This document shows positions 1-14,170 of a stretch of 48,190 bases of DNA, piece after piece. Within the stretch, counting starts at the first letter, position 1. Each line of letters begins with the position of its first letter. Made by a program: the position numbers and the translations under genes. The DNA is from Actinomortierella ambigua (lineage: Eukaryota > Mortierellomycota > Mortierellomycetes > Mortierellales > Mortierellaceae), in contig JAAAJB010000013.1 of assembly GCA_016098155.1 (NCBI GenBank), positions 87,879 to 136,068 on the forward strand. Reading direction: 5' to 3'. The notes below the pieces were generated by a model. The model saw only the letters and a program-made list of their open reading frames with translations, was not told the origin of the DNA and did not search any database.

Positions 1-265
1 GGGGGAGGGAGAGGGAAGGAGGAGGAGGGGGAGAGAAAAAAAAAGGGGGGGGGGGGAGTGAAGACAAAGCACAATGACGGCAGGCATACAGAAAGTAGTG
101 TGTGGGGATGAACAAGGTGAATGAATGCTCTCACTCTTTCTGACGAAAAAAAGGGTGCTTGGGCAACAAAGGGGCGAGTTGGGAGTGAAAGAAAAGAGGA
201 GCCCTGAAACCCAGCCACAGAGCAGAAAAACCTTACCCACCTGGCCCAAGCGAGAAAAAAAAAAA

Positions 266-300
<35 letters not shown>

Positions 301-514
301 GCCCCTTTTTCCCGTGTTCGCCCAACCACACGTCTCTCTTCTCTCTCTCACTCTCTCCCACATCCATTCCCAATCAAATCACACACATCAAGAGAGACCT
401 GCCGCTGCTGCATTTTGTATGCTTCTCTTCCATCGCCCTTCTAATCGCCTCATCTCCATTCCCCACCCTTCCATTCCTGTCTCCACGAGCAACGCCTGCA
501 ACACTCACCTTCCA
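1..514. other. Low-complexity leader upstream of the FHA gene
   Basis: No gene is visible before the FHA-gene start. Bases 1-57 are almost pure purine (G/A). A CAGA tetranucleotide run follows at about 271-301, then CT/CA-rich sequence up to the ATG at 515. The open frame that runs from 125 into the FHA exon is an artefact of low complexity: its codons before 515 show no protein-like composition. Promoter and 5' UTR of the FHA gene probably lie here, but no specific element can be named. Confidence 0.6.
271..301. repeat. (CAGA)n microsatellite
   Basis: About seven to eight perfect CAGA tetranucleotides in tandem, in the 5' flank of the FHA gene, directly after a poly-A run. Confidence 0.9.
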
Positions 515-2031
515 ATGTCAGACACCGCCTGCATCTTCACCTATCTCGCCTCTGGCCTGGAAATCAGGCTGCCCATCAATGGCCAGCTGGTCCTCGGCCG
601 AGGCACCATCCTTGATATCAAGGCCATCCATATGAGCAGACGCCAAGGTAGAGAGAGAGAGAGAGAGAAAGAAAGAAAGAAAGAAAGAAAGGATTAATAC
701 AAGTCGCAGTCTGTCAAGACAACAGAAACAGAAAAAAAACCTCTGAGAGACAGACGTGGCCTCCCTCCTCACGCGACAGCATCTGATTGAAACAACTACT
801 TTTTTCTTTTTGTTTGTTGGATAGTCGAGATTACATCCGTCAACAGACAGGTCTATATCACCCGCCAAGGCACCAACAAGTCCCTTTTGAACGGCACCGA
901 GTTGCACAAGGGTCGCAGCACTGAGCTCAAGGATGGCGACTGTCTCACCTTGCTCGAGGTAAAAGAAGAAAAGGAGAGAAAAAGAAAAACGCCACACACA
1001 CACTTTCTAGCATGTTTGTGGTTCGCGTCTCTAACAAACACTCTTGTCCTCCCCGAATGCTTTCTTTGCCTCTCTTATAGAAAGAGTATCCCATCAAGGT
1101 TTCCATCCCCCCAGCACCGGCAAAGGCGACACTGACACCATCAGTATCAGCCACATCCTCATCCTCAACGACGCCAGTGCCTTCCGGTGTAGCAGCCTCT
1201 TCTGTCAAAAAGAGCTCTGCGAATGGTGTGGAACAACACAAGCCTGGTGAGCAGGATGCTGCAGTGTCCAACCATCACTCATCAGCATCCGGTCTGCCAT
1301 CTGTCACCCCAGTTCCTTCCGAAGCAAACTCTGCAGCAGCAGCAGCAGCAGCAGCACCAACAGCACCACCAGCGCCTGCAGCAGCAGGAGCACAGGCAAC
1401 AACAACAACAACTGGAACAACAACAGCGGCAGCTCCTCTTCCACAGCCACTCTCTGTCGCAGCAGAGGCCTCAGAGATGGAGGTTGCTCATCAACTACAA
1501 GCTGATGTCCGCAAGGAGCGCCAACAACAACAACAACAGAAACAGCAGGCAGAGACGAATAGCGTGGCGGAAGATGAAAAGATAGAGTCTGCGAAACCCT
1601 TGCATGCATCGACGACAACCACAACCAAGAATACCAAGACAAAGACGACAACAGACGTGGATGTAATGGCTAGCGAATTGGAGGATGCAGATATGCAAGA
1701 AGACGGCCCTGGAAGGAGCTCGGAATCGGAGTCAGAGCACGGTACTGATAGTGGTCTTGGGAGGAACAACCGCCGCGCGTCCTTCCCCAGCAGACGGAAA
1801 GAGGGGCATGATAGTAGCAACAGCAATGGCCTTGGCAATGACAGCAACAAGGACGATCTCCTGGCGAGTGGCGACGACGATGCCGTGATGGTGGGTGACT
1901 ACTTGTCTGACGAGTCTTCTTTTGTTTGTAGCGATCTGTCGGACCTCGAGGCTGAGGGCAACGATGGCCATTTTGGCTTTGCCAAGATCCACAAGATTAA
2001 GCGTCAAGGCCGAGTGGAGGTCCTTCACTGA
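515..2031 (+). CDS. PNK/aprataxin-type FHA-domain protein with long disordered tail
   Basis: Exons 515-647, 825-958 and 1081-2031 join in frame to 405 aa; the ATG at 515 is the first in frame and is followed at once by the domain. Residues ~15-95 form an FHA domain: LGRG near residue 30, then SRRQ, a NKS-LLNG stretch, LKDGDCLTLLE and YPIKV. That pattern matches the PNKP/aprataxin/APLF subtype (LGR...SRxQvEl...GxNps...lxxGdxLxLL...yP), whose two arginines bind CK2-phosphorylated XRCC1/XRCC4-like partners in DNA strand-break repair. No kinase, phosphatase or HIT domain follows. The rest is Ala-, Gln-, Thr- and Ser-rich, with an acidic stretch near the end (ASGDDDAVMVGDYLSDESS) and a short basic C-terminus. 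It could be a repair scaffold; function beyond phosphopeptide binding is inference. Intron 1 carries a GA/GAAA microsatellite. Confidence 0.82.
649..691. repeat. (GA)n/(GAAA)n microsatellite in FHA intron 1
   Basis: Simple repeat starting directly at the intron donor; the run changes from GA dinucleotides to GAAA tetranucleotides. Confidence 0.85.
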
Positions 2032-2350
2032 TGGAGAAGATGATGATGATGAAAAAGAAACAAAAGAACGAGTAGGAAAAAAAAAGGGCCTTCTGTTCCC
2101 CTCGCTACTCCTCCTTCTCGTTTCCCACTTCCGTGTGTCTTCTTCTTTTCCTTTCCATTTTGCACATCCAATGAAGGAGTATGAAAGAACACTTGCACTT
2201 CCCCACCTGTACCATACATCTCAGACGAAGAAAGAAAGAAAAAAGATAGCAGTCATTTCTCATCTGGTCATATAAAAGAATACCAAAAAAAGGTGAACCC
2301 TCCCACTTTCTCAATGCTTGTACATGTTTTCACGCGTGGTTTTTTTAGGC
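2032..2350. other. Convergent intergenic region FHA / SLD5
   Basis: About 320 bp separating two convergent genes. AT- and homopolymer-rich, with no protein-like frame; presumably the two 3' UTRs and polyadenylation sites. Confidence 0.6.
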
Positions 2351-3747
2351 TTAGATGAGCTCAACCTGGCCCTGCAGTAGTAGCGGACGGATATGCTCGT
2401 ATCGAAAGATATAAATCTGTCCTGGGGCCAAAACGACAGTCTCCTCACTGTGACGCCAAAGGAGGTGATAAAAAAAAAGAAAGAGATGATTGTAAGGACG
2501 TGATTCGTCTCCACTGATGAGTAAAACTGATCATATTGACAAAAAAAACTTACGCGTCCAGTTCCCAATCACCAATGGGCTTGACAACACGACAGAATAC
2601 TGCTTCGGACAGGTTTGGCTTGGAGACTAGTTCACATCAACAGGAAGGTCTCAAAGTCCAGGTTAGTACAGATCCTATGGACAACTCAAACCCCCTACCC
2701 CTTCCCTTCCCTGCATGGAGATCCATACCCATGCTGATACGTCGATCAAACACCACGTCGTCCTGTTGTTGCAGAGAGGGTGGAAACTCATTCAAGAAGC
2801 TAGAGTTGAAGTGCTTCATCGTCAATCGAATGTAGCTATGGAAAAATGGGGTTTGAAACAAAATAGGAGAAAGCGTATGAGAACAAGAAAACTGCACAAG
2901 CAGATCCCATGATGAACAGTCATCTCAAGTGTCACGAAGAAAAAAAAAAAGTCGAAGAAAGTGGTACCTCTCGACATAAGTTTGCTCCGCAGGCGATAAT
3001 CGCGACTTCATCTCATTGCTTTCGAGTAGATATTGTCCAAATCGTTCGATCTATTCGCCAGCAGACCACAAAGGAAGGGAGAAAAAGACAAAGTAGATTA
3101 ACACCTTAAAAAGAGACATCCTATCCTATCCAATCCTCGCACTACTACATCTAACAGTGGGTCCAACATCAATGCAGTGCCCGCAATGTCACATCGCCGT
3201 GTTTTACCTTGGATATCCTTGCGCGAAGGTATCCACGAAGGACGTACTTGACGCGCTCGAGCTCAGTCTGGTAAATGATTAGGAGAATAATGGCACTGTC
3301 GTTTCCTTCATCGAGATCGTCAATGACTCCCAGCTACGAGGGGGTGAAACACCCAAGAATGAGAAAGAAAAAAAAAAGTCGCCAGAGAAAGAGAGACTCA
3401 GTCTCGACCCACGTTGTTTTCGTTTGGGTTGGGTCGCTTTGCCTTGCTCTGAAAGGGCGATAAACCAACAATGGTGGCGAATGTGCGAGGAAAGACGATG
3501 AAGGAGGTTTTACCTGCTGATCAATCTTGTCCAAGAGTCCCTGAACAGCCTCTTGCTCATAGGGTAGGATCTCTGGGGCAGCGCGCTCGTTGACCCAGGC
3601 CTGGGTGAGGTGCTCAAGATATTTTTCGGGGTCTATTAACCGCCGGCGCTCGGGCTCGCGTGAGGCCGATATCCGGCTTTGGTGAGGGCGTGGGTTGGAG
3701 CCATAGTCCTCGAGCATGAACTCATCCTCGTCAAATTGGTTGGCCAT
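2351..3747 (-). CDS. SLD5: GINS complex subunit Sld5
   Basis: Six exons on the minus strand (3747-3514, 3333-3208, 3050-2968, 2835-2729, 2626-2554, 2447-2351) join in frame to 239 aa, within the family's usual ~220-295. Sld5 is one of four subunits of GINS, which with Cdc45 and Mcm2-7 forms the CMG replicative helicase and tethers polymerase epsilon. The N-terminal alpha domain reads HLTQAWVNERAAPEILPY, then DDLDEGNDSAI and ELERVKYVLRGYLRARI, followed by ERFGQYLLE and a RLSPAEQTYVE segment. The C-terminal beta domain reads AVFCRVVKPIG, the GQIYIFRYEHIRPLL strand pair and a final QGQVELI, a typical Sld5 end. The start is the ATG giving MANQFDEDEF; no other in-frame ATG is close. It lies head-to-head with DPB4. 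Confidence 0.95.
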
Positions 3748-3981
3748 TGTTGAAAGGGGAGGGGAATGTGATTCAGACTGCAATTGAGTATGAGTAGAAA
3801 ACTGGCAGCTGGTGGTGGTGAAAGGGGAAAGGTGAAGGTGTACATAATACTGAACTTCGACGTTGGTTGGGTGACTGTTGGTGGCGCTTCCTTCTGTTTG
3901 CTTGCTTCACCTCCCTTATTGCATCAACTATTTTATTTATTCGCACTCGACGCGCCTCTCTCACATTCACTCACTACCATC
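3748..3981. promoter_or_regulatory. Shared divergent promoter SLD5 <-> DPB4
   Basis: Only 234 bp lie between the two start codons, so both genes must draw on the same control region. An ACGCG core (GACGCGCC, 3949-3956) stands about 30 bp before the DPB4 ATG; it resembles the MCB/E2F-type G1/S element of fungi, and a GGCGC occurs near 3885. The motif is short and could be chance. Confidence 0.6.
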
Positions 3982-5059
3982 ATGTCATCTTCCATCGAGG
4001 ACAATGAGCTGCCCAAGGCGATCCTTACCCGAATCATGAAGCGGGCCGTATGTCACATCGAGCATTAACACCCCATTGCATGGAAACAGCCCGCTGGAAG
4101 CACTCGGACCCTCTCACTGACCAAGTCACTCCCTTCTTTTCCGTGGTTATCTAGTTGCCTGACAATACCAACATCCAGAGCAATGCAAAGCTGGCTATCA
4201 GCAAGTCGACAACAATATTCATCAACTATCTTGCAGCAACGTAAGTCTTGCCTTTACACTAGAGTACTGGCAATTTGATCCGCCAATCGACACTTTATTC
4301 ATGGCCCGGCTCGAGGATTTCTAATTCTACATCTGATCTGTCTCTTTTTTTAAAATCTCAGTGCCAACGAGGCAGCTCATGCAGTCAACCACAAGATCAT
4401 CAATGCCTCACATGTCTTCAAGGCCCTAGAAATGCTCGATCTGGAAGAAATGATCCCAGAACTCACCGCTCAACTTGAAGGTATGAGTGTGACATCCCCC
4501 CCCCCAAAAGAATGTTTCAGATCGCAAAAGGGAAAGAGAGTCTCCTCTTTGTTACCCATGAGGAGACTTGCAATTCAAATTGTTGACTTTTTTGCCCTCT
4601 CCTACAAAATCTCGTTCGTGTTTTGTCTGTTATCTTTTTATTTTATTAGCCTACCAAAAGCTTCAAAAGTCAAAGAAGATCTCAAAGGAAAGCGCCAAGG
4701 AGGGCGAGAGCGCCTCCAAGAAGCGCAAGCCTACAGGATCGTCCAAGGGCAAGAGCAAGGCATTGAAGGGCGGATCGAGTGAGACCCCTGGTCAAAAGGC
4801 GACTGATGGCGATGTGGACATGGAGGGAGGCGATGATGATGATGAAGACGATGAGGACGAGGAGGAGGAAGAGGAAGAAGAGGAGGAAGAGGATGGCCAA
4901 GTGGATGCACAGGCAGAGGCATCTGGAGAGGACGACAAAGAGACCAGCAGCCATAGCCAGGGCAACCAGACGGCAGCATTGAACATGCAGGACAAGGACG
5001 ACGAGGACCACCTAAGTGGTCCATCAGACGAGGAAGGCGAGGATTCGGATGGCTTCTAA
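3982..5059 (+). CDS. DPB4: DNA polymerase epsilon / CHRAC histone-fold subunit Dpb4 (POLE3-like)
   Basis: Exons 3982-4047, 4155-4240, 4362-4480 and 4650-5059 give 226 aa. Residues ~10-90 are a histone fold of the Dpb4/CHRAC17 type: LPKAILTRIMKRALPDNTNI, SNAKLAISKSTTIFINYLAA, then HKIINASHVFKALEMLDLEE. In this family it pairs with Dpb3/POLE4 in polymerase epsilon, where the dimer handles parental H3-H4, and also serves ISW2/CHRAC-type remodelers. A basic patch SKKRKP (about 113-118) looks like an NLS. It is followed by a nearly pure Asp/Glu stretch (about 144-172), as in POLE3, whose acidic tail has histone-chaperone activity. The tail is longer than usual. Paired head-to-head with SLD5, a partner at the same replisome. 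Confidence 0.93.
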
Positions 5060-5344
5060 GCCTCTTCTATCTCTATCTCTCTGTCTCGCGCTGTCTTCTT
5101 CTCCTTTGAGAACCAATTGTTTACCGTTTCCCACATCCTCCATTCTAACTTGCCCTTTCATTCGCTCCTAATGTATTATACGCTCATACAACAGACATTA
5201 AAATTGCGTGTTTTTTTATGTATATATAAAAAAAAAAGGAAGAAGCGATAGTATACAGTTGGTGTTCCTGAGAACAATGTAAAGGAATCGAAAAAAAATG
5301 CAGCTGGGGGGTAGGACAAACCCCAAGTGTTCTGTTGGCATGGA

Positions 5345-6042
5345 TCAAGCCACGGCCTTCTTCTCAACCTCCATATCTTCCTCCTTGGGCTTCTTGGCCT
5401 TTTTATCCGCAGGCATCAAACCGGCAGCCCGATCAGCCTCTTCCTGGGAGTATGGCGCATCCTTCAAAACCTTTAATCTATGGAGAAAAAGAAGAACAAA
5501 ACATCGTAGGTGGAGTAAACAAGTTACCATTAGAGTGTGTCAGATTTCTACTCTACATCGACAACAACAACAACAACAGAGTTTGTCGAGCAGCTCTTCA
5601 GCTGTGAGATGTTTTAATTACCTCTTCTTGTGGTTCTTGCCGCGAAGGTGCTCGTCAAACGACGTTTTGTTAATATGGTGCTTGCTGTACATAGTTAAAA
5701 GTCAACATGAATCAGGTACAGTTAATATCGAGCCATTGTTGCCTGTGTCCTTCCAGTGGACAATGTCAAAACGAGAGGAAAGTGGAGGAAGAGGGGGTGC
5801 AGTGGTAGGGAGTCGTTGGCGAATTGGGATAAAGGCCAGGGCACATACGCGCAAGGGATGCAGTAGAACTGGCCCATGCCTGGCAGGTCAGGGTCCAGCT
5901 CGGGCTTTGCAAACTTTTCAGCATTTTCGGGCTGGATATCGTCATGGATCTGGTCAATGTCTCGCATATATTGCCGAGTGCGATATTTCCGTTGAATATC
6001 GCGGATTCCTTTGTGAGTGCGTGAGCGACGAAGGCGACCCAT
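5345..6042 (-). CDS. BUD20: C2H2 zinc-finger ribosome export factor Bud20 (ZNF593)
   Basis: Three exons (6042-5849, 5684-5622, 5477-5345) give 129 aa, the usual family length. The N-terminus [20 protein letters not shown] is the family signature, followed by [15 protein letters not shown] and [12 protein letters not shown]. One zinc finger is spread over the first splice junction: C61-x2-C64-x12-H77-x5-H83, then [18 protein letters not shown]. In yeast Bud20 is a shuttling pre-60S factor that helps export large ribosomal subunits. The C-terminus is Lys/Glu-rich. It converges on DPB4 with 285 bp between them and is divergent to the nonaspanin gene. Confidence 0.95.
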
Positions 6043-6352
6043 TGTTATAGAATGTGAGAGTAAGGTGGTGTAGACGAAGGGAACAACATGCAAACCCATG
6101 CCCAAAAAAAAAAATGCTTTTTTCTTCAAAACACTGCAGGTCAAATTTGTGACTGGCGTGTGTGTCCTACGTACATGGAGTGGATACGTGAAAAATTAGA
6201 CTGGGCAGCACTTTTTTCTTTTACATGCATGCAGTTGAAATGGGCGCTGCATTTCATCTTGTGAGACACACAGCACAGTCAATTCCCCCCCTTTGACTCT
6301 TCTTTTACTCTTTGACCCCCCCTCCACCACCACACACATTTGCAATCTCACC
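6043..6352. promoter_or_regulatory. Divergent intergenic region BUD20 <-> nonaspanin gene
   Basis: 310 bp between two start codons. A CT/CA-rich leader precedes the nonaspanin ATG. No defined motif was recognised. Confidence 0.5.
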
Positions 6353-9087
6353 ATGAAACCACAGGTCGTGCTGGGTCTGCTAGGCCTGGTCACCTCGGCC
6401 ACCACCGCCATATATATCCCTGGACTGAGTCCCAACACCTTCAAAACCGGCGACAAAGTGCCTCTCTTTGTGAACAAGATCTTTTCAGAAAAGTCGCCAT
6501 TACCCTACGCCTATGCTGACCTGCCCTTTGTGTGCGACCCACCCAAGGATGCCAAGAAGACTCTTTTGAACCTTGGAGAGGTCTTGCGGGGTGATCGCAT
6601 CTCTTCATCCAACTACGAGGCATGTCTCTCTCTCACTCTCACTCTCACTCTCACCCTTTATTTTTGGTCATTCAAACACTCTTTGTCTTGCCCCCTGATG
6701 CCTAAATTCAGTAACACCCCAAAGGACTACATACTGCCCCTCCCCTTGAAATAACCCCGCCATTGGACAGACGAACACGGTCTCTAAACATGTATACAAC
6801 CCTTTTCTTTCTCCTCTGTCTATTATCCCCCCCCCTCCTTCCCTCTTCAGCTGAGATTCGGGACCGATGTCAAATGCAAGGCGTTGTGTCGAAAGAGTGT
6901 CTCTGCGGACGATGCGGCCCTAGCGAGCAGTTTTATCTCCAACGACTACCGTGTAGAATGGTACGTGGGGCAACTGTATTGGAATTGAATTGCAAGGTCG
7001 TGGAAAAAATAGAACCATGAAATAAAATGAGCACCCACCCTGTCTAGGCCGTTCCCCCCCCTTCTCACACACACACACCACACACTCCTTTTCTTATTCT
7101 CTCTCCGTCTCCTCACATTTTTCACTCTCTCCTCACACGACACCGTGTTTCTTGTTTGTACCACAGGATCGTGGACAATTTGCCTGGCGCCACCAAATAT
7201 GCCGCTGCTGATGATCAGGCGCGATCACGGAAGCGATACAAGACGGGCTTCCCTCTGGGCAATGTGAAATATGTAAGTATGAGACTCGTATATGAACTCT
7301 TTCCTCCCTTCCGCAAAACCACGCACTCAACCACACTCTTTTTGTCTCTCTTTCTGTCTCTCTCTCTCTCTTTCAGGGCAAAACCAACATCAACAACCAC
7401 GTTACTATTCAGATCAACTATCAGGTCAAGGAAAACTCGCCGAACGAGCGATACATTGTTGGCTTTGAAGTGTCTCCATACTCGATCGATGGCGAAGACG
7501 AGTGTCCCGAAGGCGCAAAGGACGTTGGATACCAGGTGGTGAGCGACAAACCCGTCGACATTTCATATACCTACTCGGTCAAGTGGGTCGAAGACAAGGA
7601 GATCAGCTGGGACAAGCGGTGGTCACTGTATTTGGTCAGGACGGACCCACAGGTGCACTGGTACTCGATTGTCAACTCGGTGGTCATCATCCTCTTCCTG
7701 ACGGGCATGGTCGTCATCATCATGATGCGCACGCTGAACAAGGACATTGCGCTCTACAACGAGGAGGAGATGAAGGACGACGGCGGTGGCGACGACTCTG
7801 CTGGCTGGAAGCTCATCCATGGTGATGTGTTCCGTACACCAAAGTACAGTGGGCTGTTGTGTCCGATTGTCGGTTCTGGTGTCCAGGTCCTGGTCATGAC
7901 GGGCACGACGATGACCTTTGCCCTCATGGGTGTCCTGAACCCATTCTACCGTGGCGGTTTGGTGTCCTTTGCTCTCTTTTTGTTTGTGTTTTCTGGGTAA
8001 GTCCCTAGCACACACAATGAACACACACAGCACACCCAGCGAAAAAAGAAAGACACGGGATCATCCACTTTGACGTATTGACTTTTTCTCTCTCTCTCTC
8101 CCTCTCTCTCTCCCTCTCTCCCTCTCTCCCTTTCCATGCCTCTGTATGATTGTTTCTTTCTCTCTCTCTCTCTCTCTTTTCTAGTGCGTTTGGAGGATAC
8201 TACTCTGCTAGGCTGTACAAGGTGTTCCGTGGGCAGTCATGGACAAAGAATGCGATTCTGACGGCGACGCTGGTGCCGGGCTTGCTGATGGGGATTGTGT
8301 TTATGCTGAATCTGTTTGTGTGGTCACAAAACTCGTCGAGTGCGATTCCCTTTGGCACGTTTTTGGCGTTGGTGTTGATGTGGTTTGGAATCTCGCTGCC
8401 GTTGTCGCTGCTGGGGGCGTTCTTTGGACAGCGCAAGGCCGTGATCGAACATCCGGGCAGGACCAACCAAATCCCGAGGCAGATCCCAGAGCCGATCTGG
8501 TATCTCCGCCCACGTGTCGCGTAAGATATCTTTTCATTGGAGGGTGGGAGGGAGGGAGGGAGGGAGGGAGAAAAGTTCAGTTCACGCGACACTTGTAGAT
8601 GTTACCAGTACTAACCACCATAGATGTCTCTCTCTCTCTATCTCTCTCTTCTCTCTCTGTTAGTGTGGCGGCAGGTGGAGTGATGCCGTTTGCAGTCATC
8701 TTTATTGAGCTGTTCTTCATCCTCAAGTCGATCTGGAAAGACCAGTACTACTACATGTTTGGGTTCCTGGCGGTGGTGTTTAGTCTGCTGCTGATCACCT
8801 GTGTGCTGACGACGATTGTGCTGGTGTACTTTCAGCTGTGCGAGGAGGACTACAACTGGTGGTGGCGCAGCTTCTTCATCTCGTCGTTCTCGGCCGTGTA
8901 CATCTTTTTGTACAGCATGGTCTACTACTCGCAGCAGCTGTCGATCGACCATTTCGTACCGGCGCTGAGCTACTTTACCAACAGCCTGATGCTCTGTATC
9001 GTGTATGGCCTGTTGACAGGCACGGCCGGGTTCATCAGCACCTTTTGGTTCATTCGGCGCATTTATTCTGCCGTCAAGATTGACTAG
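6353..9087 (+). CDS. TM9 superfamily nonaspanin (EMP70/TMN family)
   Basis: Exons 6353-6619, 6851-6960, 7167-7272, 7377-7996, 8185-8520 and 8664-9087 give 620 aa. A signal peptide (MKPQVVLGLLGLVTSATTA) leads into the luminal domain IYIPGLSPNTFKTGDKVPL; the family pair C..LC appears as VKCKALC. The first membrane helix is at ~259-278, followed by the multi-span part with GGVMPFAVIFIELFFIL and further helices. The protein ends in RIYSAVKID: the C-terminal KxD is the family's COPI-binding Golgi-retention signal. Members act in Golgi/endosomal membrane sorting, adhesion and metal homeostasis. Intron 1 appears to use a GC donor (GAG|GCATGT), because only that join restores the NYE-LRFGTDVKC frame. 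Assignment to TMN1, 2 or 3 was not attempted. Confidence 0.94.
8089..8184. repeat. CT-rich microsatellite in nonaspanin intron 4
   Basis: Near-continuous TC/CTCC repeats fill the 3' half of the intron up to the acceptor TTTTCTAG. Similar CT blocks occur before many acceptors in this window and double as polypyrimidine tracts. Confidence 0.75.
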
Positions 9088-10144
9088 TCATAAAAAAGGA
9101 ACAAGACTTACTACTACCCTATTCATAACATTCACCATTCAACAACAAAACAAACAACAAGAGAGAGAAAGAGAGAAGGAGAGAATAGGTGGTGGTGGAA
9201 CAAACAAGAGGTGTCGAAAGGGGAAAGGAGGAGGAAGGGGAAGGAGGAGGAGACAAGGCAACAAAAGACAAGACAGGAATACTATGGAATGAGATCCACG
9301 CTTGTGGAGAGAGCCAAAGTGAAAAACATGGCTGTGCTTCTTCTCCTTTCCATGATCGCATCGAGGGCGGGCGAGCATGCACGAACCCAACCCAACCCTA
9401 CCCACCCACCAACAACGTACAGTACACCAACAGTGGTCAATTTATTCCGCGCCTTGCAACACTTCCCGTCACCCTCTCTAATAACATACATACACACACA
9501 CTCTCTCTCTCTCTCTCCTCAACCCAATCGAAGAGAAGAGAGGGTGTGCTGTCTCGTCTCGCCATTTCTATCCCACACCCAGTTGGCTGGCTATGCTGTC
9601 TGGCTGTCTGGCTGGCTCTGCGTATGTATGAAGAGGTATTCTCTTCTCAAACAGGCCAGCTGGTCAACAGCCTGACCTACCCACCCAACCATCGTTGTTG
9701 CTGTTGCTGCTGCTGCTATTGTTGCTTCGACAATGAGCTGGGTACCCCTCCCCTCATTCAACCGTGGAGTGAGTGGAGGAGAGCACACGCCACAGAGCAA
9801 GAGGGGTGATGGGGGTCCATAAGAAACAAACACAACCACAGAAGAAGAGACAGAGACAAATGAGAGGAGGAGTAGTAGTTGTGGTGGTGGTGGTGGTGGT
9901 TGGGGAAGAGAGAAAGCCAGCCCATCAATTCTTTTTTTTTTCCCCTCTCTCTCTTCATCCACCCCCCATCCCTTCCCTTCTTCTCTTCCCATCCCTTTGT
10001 AGTTTCCATCCCTTTTTTTTTTTTGTTTCCTTCTTTGTTTTCATTCTTAATCCTTCTCTCTCCCTCTCTTCTTTCCACACCCATCCCTCCCTATACCTCC
10101 ATCTCTATCTCTCTCTCTCTTTATACACATTTCACCATCTCACC
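9088..10144. other. Intergenic / promoter region upstream of SEC4
   Basis: About 1.06 kb between the nonaspanin stop and the SEC4 start in tandem orientation. It holds GA-, GT- and CT-microsatellites and a strongly pyrimidine-rich leader from about 9,930 to the ATG. Several long open frames cross it, but they are low-complexity translations (runs of Ser/Pro/Leu/Val) and no gene is supported. Confidence 0.6.
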
Positions 10145-13335
<3,191 letters not shown>

Positions 13336-14170
13336 GAGAAGGAAGAAAATGAAAAAGAAAAAAAAAAAATAGGTGAAGAGAAAGAAAGACAGTTTTTTTT
13401 TTTTATCTTTGTCTCTTCTCTATTTGTTTTTCTTTCCTGTCTTTTCTGTTCTTTTTAGGGGGGAATTGAGTTTTGGGGACCAAAAAAGAAAAAAATACCT
13501 CTTCGACATCACACACACACTCACACACTCTCTCATACAGAAAAAAAAAACAATCCAAAAAAAATCTACTCTGGTTGGAGGGGCGACTTGCCTTTGATCT
13601 GCGGCGTTGTATGTGCTTCTTTGTCTCGGTGAGAGGAGAGGACGGAAAGGATGCTCCTCGCGAAGAATGGATGGACCAATGTCTATGAGGTACAGTGCCT
13701 AGAAACAAAAAAGAAACAAAACATGTGAGGAGCAGCTAGGGGCCACACATCTCTCTGGAAACGACCAGGTTGGCTGACTCTTTTTTTTCTTCCTTTATTC
13801 GCCTGTGAAAAAAAAAGTAGTTGACCCTCCTTTAAAAGAAAAAGGGCATGTTCGCGCCAAAGAAGACCCCTCCTCCTAAAACACATTCCACAAAAAACAA
13901 ACCAAAAAAAAAGACTCCAAAATAATCAGGATAGCAAACCACTCTACACTAGGCCGGGTGAGGAATATATGTTTTTTATTACCATTTTTCATTTAAAATA
14001 TGTTGAAGAGGTTAAGCACGATGACGCTCAGGAATCCAACGACGCGAGGTTAATTCGACAACAGTGTACTGCGGCAAAGCTAGTCGAGGGTCCAACAGTG
14101 TATGATCGGGAAGACTGGAGGGGTCCTGCGGAGGAATGACGTGGCAGAGTAAAAGTGTCTATTATAAAAA
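13336..14170. other. Convergent intergenic region SEC4 / SEN2
   Basis: 835 bp of A/T-homopolymer-rich sequence holding the 3' UTRs. The stretch from about 13,980 to 14,170 is less biased in composition but has no coherent frame. No tRNA- or snRNA-like element was recognised. Confidence 0.55.
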
